Below, in pieces: positions 35,118 to 44,707 of a stretch of 64,000 bases of DNA (its first letter is position 1; every line of letters begins with the position of its first letter). The notes under the pieces were generated by a model, which was given only the letters and a program-made list of their open reading frames with translations, had not been told where the DNA came from and ran no database searches. The stretch is from assembly GCF_963678635.1 (NCBI RefSeq), contig NC_087071.1, forward strand, positions 12,661,088 through 12,725,087, in the 5' to 3' direction. Source of the DNA: Symsagittifera roscoffensis. Taxonomy: Eukaryota; Xenacoelomorpha; Acoela; Convolutidae. The position numbers and the translations under genes are program-made.

Positions 35118-35404
35118 TAACAAGAAGTACTGGGACAACACTGAATAGTCTTGGGACAGTAGAGAGAAAGTCTTGGAACAGCATAAATAAGGGGCGTACT
35201 AAAAGAGTACTAAGTCAGGTTGAAGTAACCAATTGCAAAACCAAATTTTCTATCCAATCCTAACATATAGAATTTTCAAAAGCTCAGGAAAAGTTGTTTG
35301 TAGCAAATTGTAAATTTTTTTAATAAAATTTTGTCAAAAGAGGTTTTAACCCTAGAGTAGAATTTTGTAGATAGTAATTCTGTAAATAGGAACAATTGTA
35401 AATA

Positions 35405-36392
35405 ATGAGGCGGAGCAGGGTACCGGTAGCTGAAAAAAGATCTACTGAGGTGAAGACAAAGTATAATTCGTCGCTACGTAAAACAACATCAATGGGTCCG
35501 AAAGTGACAAAAAAGAATTTTTCAGTTAGTATGGTCAACAGGAGGAGTACGGAGTACTACGGAGAACAGAGCAAAAGAAGGCACGGAAGAGGAACGAGTA
35601 GAACCCACCATCGAGGTTGAACTAGAGACACCGGATCAAAGTGTGGATGAAGTGGGAAAGAAAACGACAGAGTCAACCCCGATGCCCAATGCGGAAGAAC
35701 CTAATCCGAAGCCCATGGAGTTCTCACCGATAGACAACGTGGAAGACACAACAGGCAACATGCCAGAAACGGTGAAGGATGAGTCTCAAAAGAGAACGTC
35801 TTTTACTGAAAGATTGGCGATGATGGTCGGAATGAAATCGAGAGACGCAGCAGTGGAGGAGACGAAAGCCGAGAAAAGCAAAACATTCGGAACAGTATCC
35901 ACGAGAACGACAGAGGCCGACCAAAACGAGGATCAGAAAAAACCGGGACCAGCGACCGACTACAGGACAACAACGGACCATGGAACAACTACTCTTGAGC
36001 TAAGCGACTTGATGGCGAAGCTAGATCAGATAGACGAGAAACTGAAGCACAGCGAAAAGGATAGAAATGTGATAAGGAAGGAAATGAGAAACAACAAACA
36101 TGAGTACCTGGACAGCTATTTCCATCTAGCGAGAGCAACAGAGGAAAAGCTTCAGCAGATGTCGGACAAAATAGACACCACTGATGAAGAGCGAGACAAG
36201 AACATCAAAAAAGACATGCGAGAAATGAAGCAGCGATATGACGCAGTGAATAGCCAGTTGGGGAGTTTGGAAACGAGAATGGATACGATGAGTAGGGACC
36301 AGGCTGAGAGCTCAAGTGCAATACAGACAAAGTTAGACGCTATCTTGAGGAATTCAAAACCACAAGACAGGCCAGCGGCGGACACAAGGTAA
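35405..36392 (+). pseudogene. gag: Element 2 Gag N-terminal region
   Basis: Gag starts at ATG 35405 (MRRSRVPVAEKRST, same as element 3). A frameshift near 35550 moves the sequence into the frame open at 35643-36392. This contains an acidic low-complexity part and a long coiled coil (about 36000-36350, heptads such as LMAKLDQIDEKLKH). A second frame change near 36380 leads to the capsid frame. Element 3 lacks a segment here and is in frame from the ATG. Confidence 0.8.
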
Positions 36393-36405
36393 TAGAGTTG
36401 ACTTC

Positions 36406-37884
36406 GTGGAACCACAAAGGAACAAACGACAGTCGACACCGTTACCAGTACCCCGGGAGGCTGCGAGTACGGCACCGGGGGGGGGGGGCAAGGCGATTAT
36501 AAAAAGTGGAACAGCGAACACAACCAGTGGTCCAGGGGACTCCACGACTCACAACAACGTGGGACCGGATGCCATGACATGGGCAAGCACCTGGGAAATG
36601 ATGAACAGGATGCTAGAAGCCTTCGCCACGAGGAACACCGACTCGAGTGACACAGGAAGCAACAAATCCAGGAAAACTTTCAAGAAACCGAAAGAATTCA
36701 AAGATGATTCAGACGGATGCATTGACACTTGGGTAGAAGTCATGAGGTTGCACTTGGAACAAGACAACTTGAACGATGAGAGGCAAGCATGCACAGCGAT
36801 ACTGAGCAACCTGGAAGGCACGGCATTGAAATGCGTGGTTGCGAAGAAAGAAGAGGAACGCGATACAGCGGAAAAAATCTTCGAATTATTGTTAAGTCGA
36901 TTGGGCTCAGGCATGAAGGGTCATCAAGCGATGATGCGATTTGAAAAGAAAAGGCAAAGGGACCATGAATCGATAGACAGGTTCCTAGATGATCTTGAGA
37001 GCTTGAGAAGAAGGAGTGACCCGGAAGAATCTACAAATAGAAGGAACTTCAGCATCGCCTCAAAGTTCATTGATGGGGTAAAGAGTGATGACTTGAGAAC
37101 GCTGTTAGCAACATACTATACATTGTCGAAAGACAGTGCACCAACTCCAGAAGAGATGAGGCAGAAGTCAAGAGAATACATGCTAATGAAACCCAAGAAA
37201 TACTCGTACTCAGACAACAGGAATACGCAAGGGGGGAGCCAGCCACAAAGGTCGTCATGGTACAAGCCCAGAGATGACATGGACAAACGCAGATCATGCG
37301 CGAACTGCGGGTCAGCTGACCATCACGTAGCGGATTGCACGACATACAAACAGGGCATGAAGAGTTTGGGATATGCACCCGATGAGGAAGATATGAGCCA
37401 GATGGAGGAACACGAGTTCTATAGTGGCTTGATCATCAAAATAGGTGCAAGATGCTTCTTCTGCAACCAAGAGGGGCACTTCAGGATGGACTGCCCGTTG
37501 TTTTGGGAGGCGGTCAAGAATCAGAGTCATCCAAAACATAAGTTGGCGTTAGCAGCGGTACAGAACCAGAGAAACAGACAAGGTGAATTTGAGACGAAAA
37601 ATCTAGAAAAACCAAGTGCGGAACTGCCGACGAAAACAGTGAAAGCTGTAACACAATGTAATAGTGCAATAGAAGCCACGGCAAGGAACGCCTTAGAAAT
37701 AAATTATGAGAAGGTGGCAGCGGAGGCTATCAACAAAGTGAAACAGGACCTGGCAGCGAAAGAAATAGAACAACGGCTGAAGCAAGAGATCGAAAGACAG
37801 AAAATGAACGAAGCATTAAGTTGCACGCAAACAATACCAGAGGCTGTAGAGGGGTCGACAAAAATGGAAACTGCAACACTGTAA
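36406..37884 (+). CDS. gag: Element 2 Gag capsid and nucleocapsid
   Basis: 492 open codons; the true start is upstream. The capsid-like region is at about residues 88-225 (DTWVEVMRLHLEQDNL, FLDDLESLRRRS). Two CX2CX4HX4C zinc knuckles are at 37297-37338 and 37453-37494, followed by a charged helix. A 12-G run at 36477-36488 encodes glycines. The double-knuckle organisation with an SWYKPRDDMDKRRS lead-in is the same in element 1. It would assemble particles and bind the element RNA. Confidence 0.88.
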   Translation: MEPQRNKRQSTPLPVPREAASTAPGGGGKAIIKSGTANTTSGPGDSTTHNNVGPDAMTWASTWEMMNRMLEAFATRNTDSSDTGSNKSRKTFKKPKEFKDDSDGCIDTWVEVMRLHLEQDNLNDERQACTAILSNLEGTALKCVVAKKEEERDTAEKIFELLLSRLGSGMKGHQAMMRFEKKRQRDHESIDRFLDDLESLRRRSDPEESTNRRNFSIASKFIDGVKSDDLRTLLATYYTLSKDSAPTPEEMRQKSREYMLMKPKKYSYSDNRNTQGGSQPQRSSWYKPRDDMDKRRSCANCGSADHHVADCTTYKQGMKSLGYAPDEEDMSQMEEHEFYSGLIIKIGARCFFCNQEGHFRMDCPLFWEAVKNQSHPKHKLALAAVQNQRNRQGEFETKNLEKPSAELPTKTVKAVTQCNSAIEATARNALEINYEKVAAEAINKVKQDLAAKEIEQRLKQEIERQKMNEALSCTQTIPEAVEGSTKMETATL

Positions 37885-38994
37885 AGATGGTTACAGGGAA
37901 GCCATTCGGCATAACAAAGATTGGGGCAAGAATACTGTCAATAATCACTCTGGGCGGCCATGAGGTAACGAGAAACTTGAGCGAACCAAGTGACCAGACA
38001 ATAATGTACATTGATGTGTACGCAGATTATTTGAGTTGTATAAGCCCACAAACAACTTCTAGAGCGTTGAGGGCACCACTCACGAGAGGGGGTAGCAAGT
38101 CGGTACGAGTTGATAACAGGTACACAGAAGCTTATGGTCCACATGAGGTGATGCTAAACATAGATGGGATCAACATCTATACGAAAACAATGATAATATG
38201 TGATGAAGATCTAATAATACGTGGGAAAAGAAGAGTTGAAAGTGAGATCGATTGGACAATGCGCCATGCTTAAGGAAGATGCAATGCACATCGGGACAGA
38301 GGCAGATGTGACAGCACATGTGCTTGACATAAGTGGCAAGAAGACTCAGTTACGTAGGTTACTTGATACGGGATCGGTCTTGAGTGTCATACCAATCGAA
38401 ACTTGGGAACGAATGGGCTTCAACAAAAATGATTTGATAGATTCAAGAATACGGTTGTCAGCTGCAAACAAAGGGGCGCTGCGGGTGTTGGGCAGAACGC
38501 CGATAATAGCCCTGAATCTGGGGGAACGTAACCTGTGGATGAGCTTTCTTGTGGTAGAAAACCTAGATGAGTCTGACCAATTCATTTTAGGCAGGGACTT
38601 CATCAGGAACTTTGATGTAGCGATTGATCTAAAGAACGCAATGTTCAGGATACGGAACCCGGATAGGAGGTACGCAATCAAACCGGTAAATTTAATAATG
38701 GCAAATGAGACCAAAGCACCGGTATTCTTGAGTAGGAGAGTGAGGCTAAAGGCGAACGAAGCGGCGATCGTAAGCTTACCAATGAAAAATTACAATGAAC
38801 TAAGTGACAACAAGCAGGTATGCATAGTCTCAAATCCAAATAGTCAAAGTGCTGCTGTTTTAAGAAGATCCTTCTCGATAACGAAGAGCGGTCTCTGCGT
38901 GAGTGTCTTGTTGAATACCCTTGACATACCTACCAATCACGATACAGAGGGGGAGGAAACTGGGATATGCTTTACCCGTAAAAACTCGATATGA
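37821..38994 (+). pseudogene. Element 2 aspartic protease, split by two frame changes
   Basis: Open 37821-38273 and 38221-38994 in different frames, while element 1 encodes the same stretch in a single frame. The catalytic DTG is at 38365-38373 in LLDTGSVLSVIP, with the partner segment FILGRDFIRNFDVAID downstream. Before it lies a conserved region (GGHEVTRNLSEPS, AYGPHEVMLNIDGINIYT) shared with element 1, of unknown role. Confidence 0.85.
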
Positions 38995-39444
38995 AATGAC
39001 TGAAAACCATAAACAAAATGAAGTTGTTGATTGTCCCAATCATAGGGACAAAATTTGTATCTTGAGACGATTGAAGAAAATAAAAGGTTCATCAGGTCTT
39101 GTAAAGTCACTTAAGTCAGAGAAAGACGATGGACTATCAAGCTGTTCGAATTTCCCGGAACGGCCCACACTAGATGAAATGCAGAGTGATAAACCGGTCC
39201 TACCGGAAATTGAACATTTAAGAGGCAAGTTAACGGACGAACAGCTCGAAGCCATCAAGGACGTACTAGAACGGAACGAGGAAGTTTTTCAAGACACAAG
39301 GCAGACATCGGGTGTTGCAATTTTGTTGAGCATGAAATAGAACTTGAGGAAAACGCAATACCGAACAGGCAGGGGGCGAGGCGCATAACCCCACACAAAT
39401 CGGATGCGTGTAGAAAGGAGATTGAAACGCTACTAGAGTATGAC
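38921..39444 (+). pseudogene. Element 2 protease-RT connector
   Basis: Open 38921-39340 with RGRKLGYALPVKTRYE and the serine-cysteine stretch SSCSNFPERPTLDEMQSDKP shared with element 1, leading to an ERNEEVFQDTRQTSG segment typical of the N-side of gypsy RT. A frame change at about 39320 separates it from RT. Confidence 0.75.
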
Positions 39445-40368
39445 ATGATAGAACCATCCAAATCACCGTGGGCGTGTGGAGTAGTGATGGCCAAAAAGAA
39501 AGGCGACCAGTTGAGGTTTTGTTGTGACTTTCGATACCTGAACTCCGTCACGATGAAGGATGCCTACCCCATACCTAGGATTGATGAGAGCCTCTCAAAA
39601 TTAGGTGATGCAAAATTTTTTACGACTCTTGATTTAGGCTCGGCTTTTTGGCAGGTACCACTCAGGAAGCAGGACAGGGACAAGACAGGGTTTGGCTGCG
39701 AGTTGGGTCTGTTTCAATGGAAACGGATGCCGTTTGGTCTTTGCAATGCCACTGCCACATTTCAGCGGTTGATGGCACACGCGCTGATAGGCGTGACAAA
39801 GAAGTACGGCAATCTGGTAATGTGCTATGTGGATGACGTGGTAATAGCGACACCCACACTGGAAGACCACGTTGAGAGACTTGACGAAGTATTTGCGTGT
39901 ATGAAGAGGTCGGGGCTAAAGTGCAAACCATCAAAGTGTGAGATACTCAAGGATTCGATAAAATACTTGAGCAGGATGGTGGACAGATATGGCATCAGAC
40001 CAGATCCAGACGCAGTAGAAGCAGTTCTGACTTGGAAACCGCCAAAAACGGAACACCAATTGATGAGCTTTCTGGGTTTTGCAAATTACTACAGAGAAAT
40101 CATCAAAGGCTATGCAGACAAGGTTTATCCGTTGCAACAGTTAATGAGACACACGGGCAAGAAGTTCACAATGAACAACGCAGCAGAAGAGTCATTCCAG
40201 AGAATAAAGAAAGAGTTGTGCGAGGCACCGGTACTAGGGATGCCAACAGAGAAAGGGATGTACGTGCTGGATACGGATGCGTCGGTACTAGCGATTTCTG
40301 GAATTCTCCATCAAGAACAAGAGTGGAACGGGAAGAGCAATAGCGTACGGGAGCAAAGTCCTAAGTGA
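39445..40368 (+). CDS. pol: Element 2 reverse transcriptase
   Basis: 307 codons with all RT blocks: EPSKSPWACGVVMAKKK, LRFCCDFRYLNSVTMKDAYP, TTLDLGSAFWQVPLR, MPFGLCNATATFQRLM, YVDD at 39826-39837 and FLGFANYYREII, followed by the start of the connection and RNase H region (VLDTDASVLAI). Better preserved than element 1. About 13 bp are missing near 40340 relative to element 1, which shifts the frame just before the next ORF. Confidence 0.92.
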   Translation: MIEPSKSPWACGVVMAKKKGDQLRFCCDFRYLNSVTMKDAYPIPRIDESLSKLGDAKFFTTLDLGSAFWQVPLRKQDRDKTGFGCELGLFQWKRMPFGLCNATATFQRLMAHALIGVTKKYGNLVMCYVDDVVIATPTLEDHVERLDEVFACMKRSGLKCKPSKCEILKDSIKYLSRMVDRYGIRPDPDAVEAVLTWKPPKTEHQLMSFLGFANYYREIIKGYADKVYPLQQLMRHTGKKFTMNNAAEESFQRIKKELCEAPVLGMPTEKGMYVLDTDASVLAISGILHQEQEWNGKSNSVREQSPK

Positions 40369-40375
40369 CACGGAA

Positions 40376-40654
40376 ATGAAGTACGGGGCACCGAAAGCGG
40401 AGATGTTCGCGGTGGTTACCTTTGTAGATAAATATAGAGCTTACCTAGACAGCGAGCCATTCAAGCTGCGAGTCGACAACAGGGCACTAAGCTGGCTGAA
40501 GACGTACTCAATGGACCAAATTTACATTGGGAGGCGGATAGTTCGCCTGGACGGATACAACATGATAATTGAGCATAGAACACGAGACAAACATCAAAAT
40601 GCTGACAGCTTGAGCAAGAAGACGGAGTTCTACGAGAGACAAGAACAGAGGTAG
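40376..40654 (+). CDS. Element 2 RNase H
   Basis: 92 codons continuing RNase H (KAEMFAVVTFVDKYRAYL, RVDNRALSWLKTYSMDQ, DKHQNADSLSKKTEF), the acidic residues being present. It ends at TAG 40652, where element 1 has a sense codon in ERLEQKQ; the same frame resumes immediately (40655 on) and becomes the integrase ORF. Confidence 0.87.
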   Translation: MKYGAPKAEMFAVVTFVDKYRAYLDSEPFKLRVDNRALSWLKTYSMDQIYIGRRIVRLDGYNMIIEHRTRDKHQNADSLSKKTEFYERQEQR

Positions 40655-40690
40655 GCAGATAGACCTGAGATCAAGGATGGCTTCTCCTTC

Positions 40691-43279
40691 ATGGACAAGG
40701 AAACGTACGACAGTCTTCCACTTACGAGATGGTTGGATAAATCAGGCAAACCAATAGAAGATCACCCCGAATTACCAAAAGAAACCCCAGAGAAAACAAT
40801 CTTGAAAAAGAAACGAGGGATGCCGATAGGAATAATGCTCAAGTCAAAGATCGTAAGGGAGACGCTCAAAGCAAAAGGCTATGATCTTAACCAGGTGGAG
40901 ACGGGAGAGGCACAAATGGACGATGACTTAAAGAGGTTACTCGAGAAACTAGCAGATAATAAGCCCGTGATCCAAGAAAATAGTAAGGAGGAACCTGAGG
41001 TCACAATACTGCGAAAGAGCGGGATAGTTAGTGATGGAAGTACCTCGAAGGTGACTAACACTGATGGGAAGGAAGTGGTGCAGTCACTGGTTGAAAAAAT
41101 CCCAGCCGACATGCTTGAACAGACTCGGGTTAGGAAAAAGAGAGTGGAGTTCAAGGAAGAAGCTGAATACCTGGGACTAGGTCAAGAGTCCGGGGAGCGG
41201 TCCACGTCCACGGAGGAAGGAAACACTGAAGGGGGAAATTTGTCCGGGGAGTGTGAAATGTGGGATGAGGACTCGGAAGAGAGCAGCGACAATCAAGATA
41301 GTCTCTGCATGATATTGGCAGAAGAAAAGATTAGACACCGCGACAGGGAATTACAAACAGATCCGTCCTCAGGAACCTTCAACTTGGACGTACATGAAGT
41401 ACGAGGAGGTGAAGAACTTGAAAGAATTGCAGTTTCGAGGAAACCATTCAGGGAACTATCATGCAACTCAAATGTCAGAACAAATCTGGTGCCAGAGGAT
41501 GACATGAAGATAGTAAAGAGAATAGTATGCGTGAAGCTGAATGACCACATCCAAAACCCTGGGGAAATGAATGGACAGATCATGGCACTGAAGGAACACG
41601 TCAAGGCGAGATATAGGCTGTCGGACCTGATAAGAGCCCAGAAGAATGACAAGATGACAAGCAACCTCTCCAAATGGATCCGAATGGGGTCCAAGGATAA
41701 AGGGGAACTTGAAGAAGACAGCTACAAGATCCTGAGCCAGTTCTACAAAGAAAGGAAAGAGTTACTCTATCACACGGCTGACGTGGTGATAGCATGCAAG
41801 AGAAAAGACGAGGAGAAGATACTACACAAGCACAACCTCATCATATTACCACAATTATATCAGACAGAGGTGCTGTTCAGATCGCACGACCAAATGGGGC
41901 ACCAGGGGATAGACAGGGAGCAACAAAGAATACTTCACAGGTTCGATTGGCCAGGATTGAGGAAAGCTTGTGAGAGGTGGGTGAATGCATGCCTGGCATA
42001 CCTGCAAGTGAAAGACCCAAGGAAGATGAAATTCCCACTCAAGTCGGTGGAAAGCTCGGAATTTAACGAAGTGGTGCAGATAGACCATCAGAAGATATGT
42101 ATGACGGAGTCGGGGTATAACCAGATACTGGTTATAATTGACCACTTCACAAAGCTGGCAGAAGCGGTGCCATGTCAAAAAGCTTCGGCAGAGGAGACTT
42201 GTGACCACTTGATAACCCATTGGATATCGAGGTATGGTTGTCCAATGACTTTTCAGTCAGACAACGGCAAGGCCTTTGTGGGGGACTTGACTAAGGAATT
42301 AATGAAGAGGTCACACATTGCTCAAGCACACTCAACGACTTACCATCCTCAGACCAACGGGCTGGTAGAGAGACAGAATAGAACGTTGGTGAATATGCTG
42401 AGGGTATACTGCTCAAGGTACATGACGGACTGGGATAAATATCTGCCGCAAGTCGTAGGGGCATACAACAGTACTCAACACTCAACAACGGGCATCAGTC
42501 CTTTCATGATGTTGACAGGCAAAGAGAGAGCGATGCCCCTGACATTCTTTTACCCGGAATATGAAGGGAAAAGGACGTCGCCTCAAGCTTACCTGAAAGA
42601 AGCGATCAGAAGACAGCAGGAAATAAACGAGCTATGCAGGAGGAACACTGCGCAAGCACAAATAAGACAGCGCAAGAAATATGATGAAAGGATATTACAG
42701 GCGAAGCCATATAAAGTGCGCCAGTACGTGTGGGTTTTCCAGAATGTTATACCGCCCAAAGAGACGAAGAAACTACTCAAGAAATGGAGAGGACCATTCA
42801 TGATAACAGAAGTACATCAACAAGGACGGTTCTACCGCTTGAGTACTGGGCGAGCAGCACACTATGAGAACCTGAAGCCTCATGTCCCATCCCCAGAGGA
42901 CTGGTGCATACCAAAGGACATGGAGGGACTAGAATACCTACTGGTGGAGCCAGCATGTGAAGTGAATGAAAAAGGCACCAGAGACAAGAATGATGGCAAT
43001 GAGAACTTGAGCTTGGATGACAATGAAAAAATAGAAGCGGACTCTGAAGCGGAATCTTTTGTGGAAGAAGAATGGAACGATCCGGAGCAAGATGAGGTGC
43101 CAAAGTGGACAGAACCAGACTTATCAATATCAGCGGGGACAAGGAGTGGCAATCGCAAACGCACCGGCATGAGGTATAACAGGTATGGGGACGATTTCCT
43201 GATCGATAAGATACAGCCCGATGACCTAGGCAAAGAACTAATAAGTGTGGGCAAGCTGGCGGCAGATGGTGAATGGTGA
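40691..43279 (+). CDS. Element 2 linker and integrase
   Basis: 862 codons. Residues 1-390: RNase H tail (LTRWLDKSG) and an acidic linker of about 300 residues with LSGE motifs. Integrase: HHCC region near 41886-42001, DDE core with Asp 42083, Asp 42260 and Glu 42368 (35 residues between the last two), GPY/F-type tail with WRGPFMITEVHQQ and AAHYENLKPH. The second zinc Cys is Tyr (41999-42001; TAC where element 1 has TGC), so the zinc fold is likely impaired. The C-terminal 130 residues are acidic and lead by a frameshift into the macro-like domain. Confidence 0.9.
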   Translation: MDKETYDSLPLTRWLDKSGKPIEDHPELPKETPEKTILKKKRGMPIGIMLKSKIVRETLKAKGYDLNQVETGEAQMDDDLKRLLEKLADNKPVIQENSKEEPEVTILRKSGIVSDGSTSKVTNTDGKEVVQSLVEKIPADMLEQTRVRKKRVEFKEEAEYLGLGQESGERSTSTEEGNTEGGNLSGECEMWDEDSEESSDNQDSLCMILAEEKIRHRDRELQTDPSSGTFNLDVHEVRGGEELERIAVSRKPFRELSCNSNVRTNLVPEDDMKIVKRIVCVKLNDHIQNPGEMNGQIMALKEHVKARYRLSDLIRAQKNDKMTSNLSKWIRMGSKDKGELEEDSYKILSQFYKERKELLYHTADVVIACKRKDEEKILHKHNLIILPQLYQTEVLFRSHDQMGHQGIDREQQRILHRFDWPGLRKACERWVNACLAYLQVKDPRKMKFPLKSVESSEFNEVVQIDHQKICMTESGYNQILVIIDHFTKLAEAVPCQKASAEETCDHLITHWISRYGCPMTFQSDNGKAFVGDLTKELMKRSHIAQAHSTTYHPQTNGLVERQNRTLVNMLRVYCSRYMTDWDKYLPQVVGAYNSTQHSTTGISPFMMLTGKERAMPLTFFYPEYEGKRTSPQAYLKEAIRRQQEINELCRRNTAQAQIRQRKKYDERILQAKPYKVRQYVWVFQNVIPPKETKKLLKKWRGPFMITEVHQQGRFYRLSTGRAAHYENLKPHVPSPEDWCIPKDMEGLEYLLVEPACEVNEKGTRDKNDGNENLSLDDNEKIEADSEAESFVEEEWNDPEQDEVPKWTEPDLSISAGTRSGNRKRTGMRYNRYGDDFLIDKIQPDDLGKELISVGKLAADGEW

Positions 43280-44204
43280 ATGGCAAATCATCGATGATAA
43301 TGAACACTACCCACAGGAAGACTACTCGACACCGGAGCGCGAGACGGATTTAGAACAGAGCGAGATAGAGAGGAGGGAGAATACGAACCTGAGCATATTA
43401 GAATGGATGCGCGATGTCAAGAACGGAAGCGAAGAAGGACAAAGCATACAGCAAATTGACATATCAGCGGGGAAGTACATGAAGACGGAGAATCCTCTTT
43501 TCGGCTGGACGGCAACAGACAGCCCGCTCGACATTCCGCCAGATAATTCAGACCCAGCATCATCGACGGGGACGTCGATAAATATTTTTGTCCGGGGAGT
43601 GGGGGTAGGACTTACCCACACCGAAAATTTAATGATAAAGAAACTCAGGGAAGTGAGAGAAACGTGCGGACTGGAACTGGATGGGGAGGAGGCCGAGCCT
43701 ACCATAGGACGGAATTTCAAAACGAAGTTTGAAATACCAAACGAATACTCGGAAAATATCCTGATAACGGATAGTGACTTCATTCTGTCAGACAGGACTA
43801 GCGCAATCTGTATCACGGCGGACATGAGCTTCAAATCAAGACTGGAGGCTGACTTCAAGAGAGAGTACCAGAACGTAGAGTTTCTGTTTAGACAGAGACC
43901 GGGACTGGGAGGAATGGCCGCGCTTTCACCATCAGTAGCACAAGTCCCGGACAAATACCTGTGCTTCTTAGTGACGAGGGTCAATGACAGGAACACGATC
44001 GATCCCGAACACGTGATATTGGCACTAACAAGACTACGAGACTTCATGATTGAAAGAGGGATAACGGAGGTCTCAATGCCCGTGTATGACCCAAACAGGG
44101 GCAAATTGAGCCCAAGGGAATTGTACGCTATCCTACACGTGGTCTTCACAGAAACTGAGATAATGGTACATCTTCATAAGAAATACTACTTGAGCATCGC
44201 CTGA
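43245..44204 (+). CDS. Element 2 Pol C-terminal extension, macro-like domain
   Basis: 319 codons entered by a frame change from the integrase ORF; element 1 is continuous here, so it belongs to Pol. It holds the conserved IFVRGVGVGLTHTENL (about 113-128) and a macro-like region (about 167-319): ILITDSDFIL, AICITADMSF, ADFKREYQNVEFL, GLGGMAALSP, KYLCFLVTR, ITEVSMPVYDPNRGKL, ELYAILHVVF and EIMVHLHKKY. The order strand-helix-strand-LVT-helix-SMP-loop-helix-strand is that of TARG1/OARD1-type macro domains. The catalytic Lys is Arg and the catalytic Asp position is not acidic, so binding rather than hydrolysis is more likely. Confidence 0.75.
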   Translation: MWASWRQMVNGEWQIIDDNEHYPQEDYSTPERETDLEQSEIERRENTNLSILEWMRDVKNGSEEGQSIQQIDISAGKYMKTENPLFGWTATDSPLDIPPDNSDPASSTGTSINIFVRGVGVGLTHTENLMIKKLREVRETCGLELDGEEAEPTIGRNFKTKFEIPNEYSENILITDSDFILSDRTSAICITADMSFKSRLEADFKREYQNVEFLFRQRPGLGGMAALSPSVAQVPDKYLCFLVTRVNDRNTIDPEHVILALTRLRDFMIERGITEVSMPVYDPNRGKLSPRELYAILHVVFTETEIMVHLHKKYYLSIA

Positions 44205-44707
44205 GTCGGGTACACGGGGGTCTCGAGTTGGGCATGAGGGGAGAATCTCGAGCTAGGTGTGGGGGTACAAAACAGGTAAAGAATCTTAAAGGTGATTGCC
44301 ATGACAATTGAAATGTTAAATGATTGATGGTGCTAAAACATAAAATGAATCTGCATGTTCTTAGAAAATTTCCAATTGAACTATTTTAGTAGGACGAAAA
44401 GGAAAGGGTTTTAGCTATAGTGGTAAAAGGGGTTTTTATGTTAGGAACACAGCCTGTTAGTCTAAAAATCGGGTGTTATTTTCAAATTGATTTGGTAAAG
44501 TCAAATTGACTACCCAACTGCATTCAATTGAAGAAAGGAAGTCCTTAAACGAAAACGCAAATTGAACGACGCTTCAAGAAGTAATACTCAAGTTGCTAAG
44601 GTAAAACTCAAGTTGCTAAGGTAAAACTCAAGTTGCTAAGGTAAAACTCAGTTTGCTAAGGTAAAACTCAAGTTGCTAATACTCAAGATCACCTGGAAGT
44701 TACAGAA
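44205..44707 (+). other. Element 2 spacer between Pol and third coding region
   Basis: Non-coding in all frames and AT-rich. It ends in a tandem repeat (44588-44683) directly before the ATG of the third coding region. A spliced or separately started RNA for the third region is plausible but not shown. Confidence 0.5.
44588..44683 (+). repeat. 20-bp tandem repeat before third coding region
   Basis: About four and a half copies of a 20-bp unit containing 'actcaagttgctaaggtaaa', ending 25 bp upstream of ATG 44708. Every full unit contains AAG-GTAAAA, which resembles a splice donor. Element 1 has no such array. Confidence 0.85.

Larger units (their letters stand above)
32831..35404 (+). other. 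Element 2 leader, non-coding
   Basis: A long leader nearly identical to 61103-63426 of element 3. It contains two units of a roughly 68-bp repeat (33326-33458), several G-runs (to G12 near 33961) and the 13-bp minisatellite (34351-35117). Both strands of the minisatellite are open in several frames, but this follows from the repeat. Confidence 0.7.

Noticed and set aside
36477-36488. G12 run as a slippage site
   Set aside because: It lies inside an open gag frame, is absent from element 1, and no alternative product would result.
37821-37884. Programmed gag-pol frameshift
   Set aside because: Element 1 encodes the same stretch in one frame with Gag, and element 2 shifts back again at about 38230; two compensating mutations are simpler.
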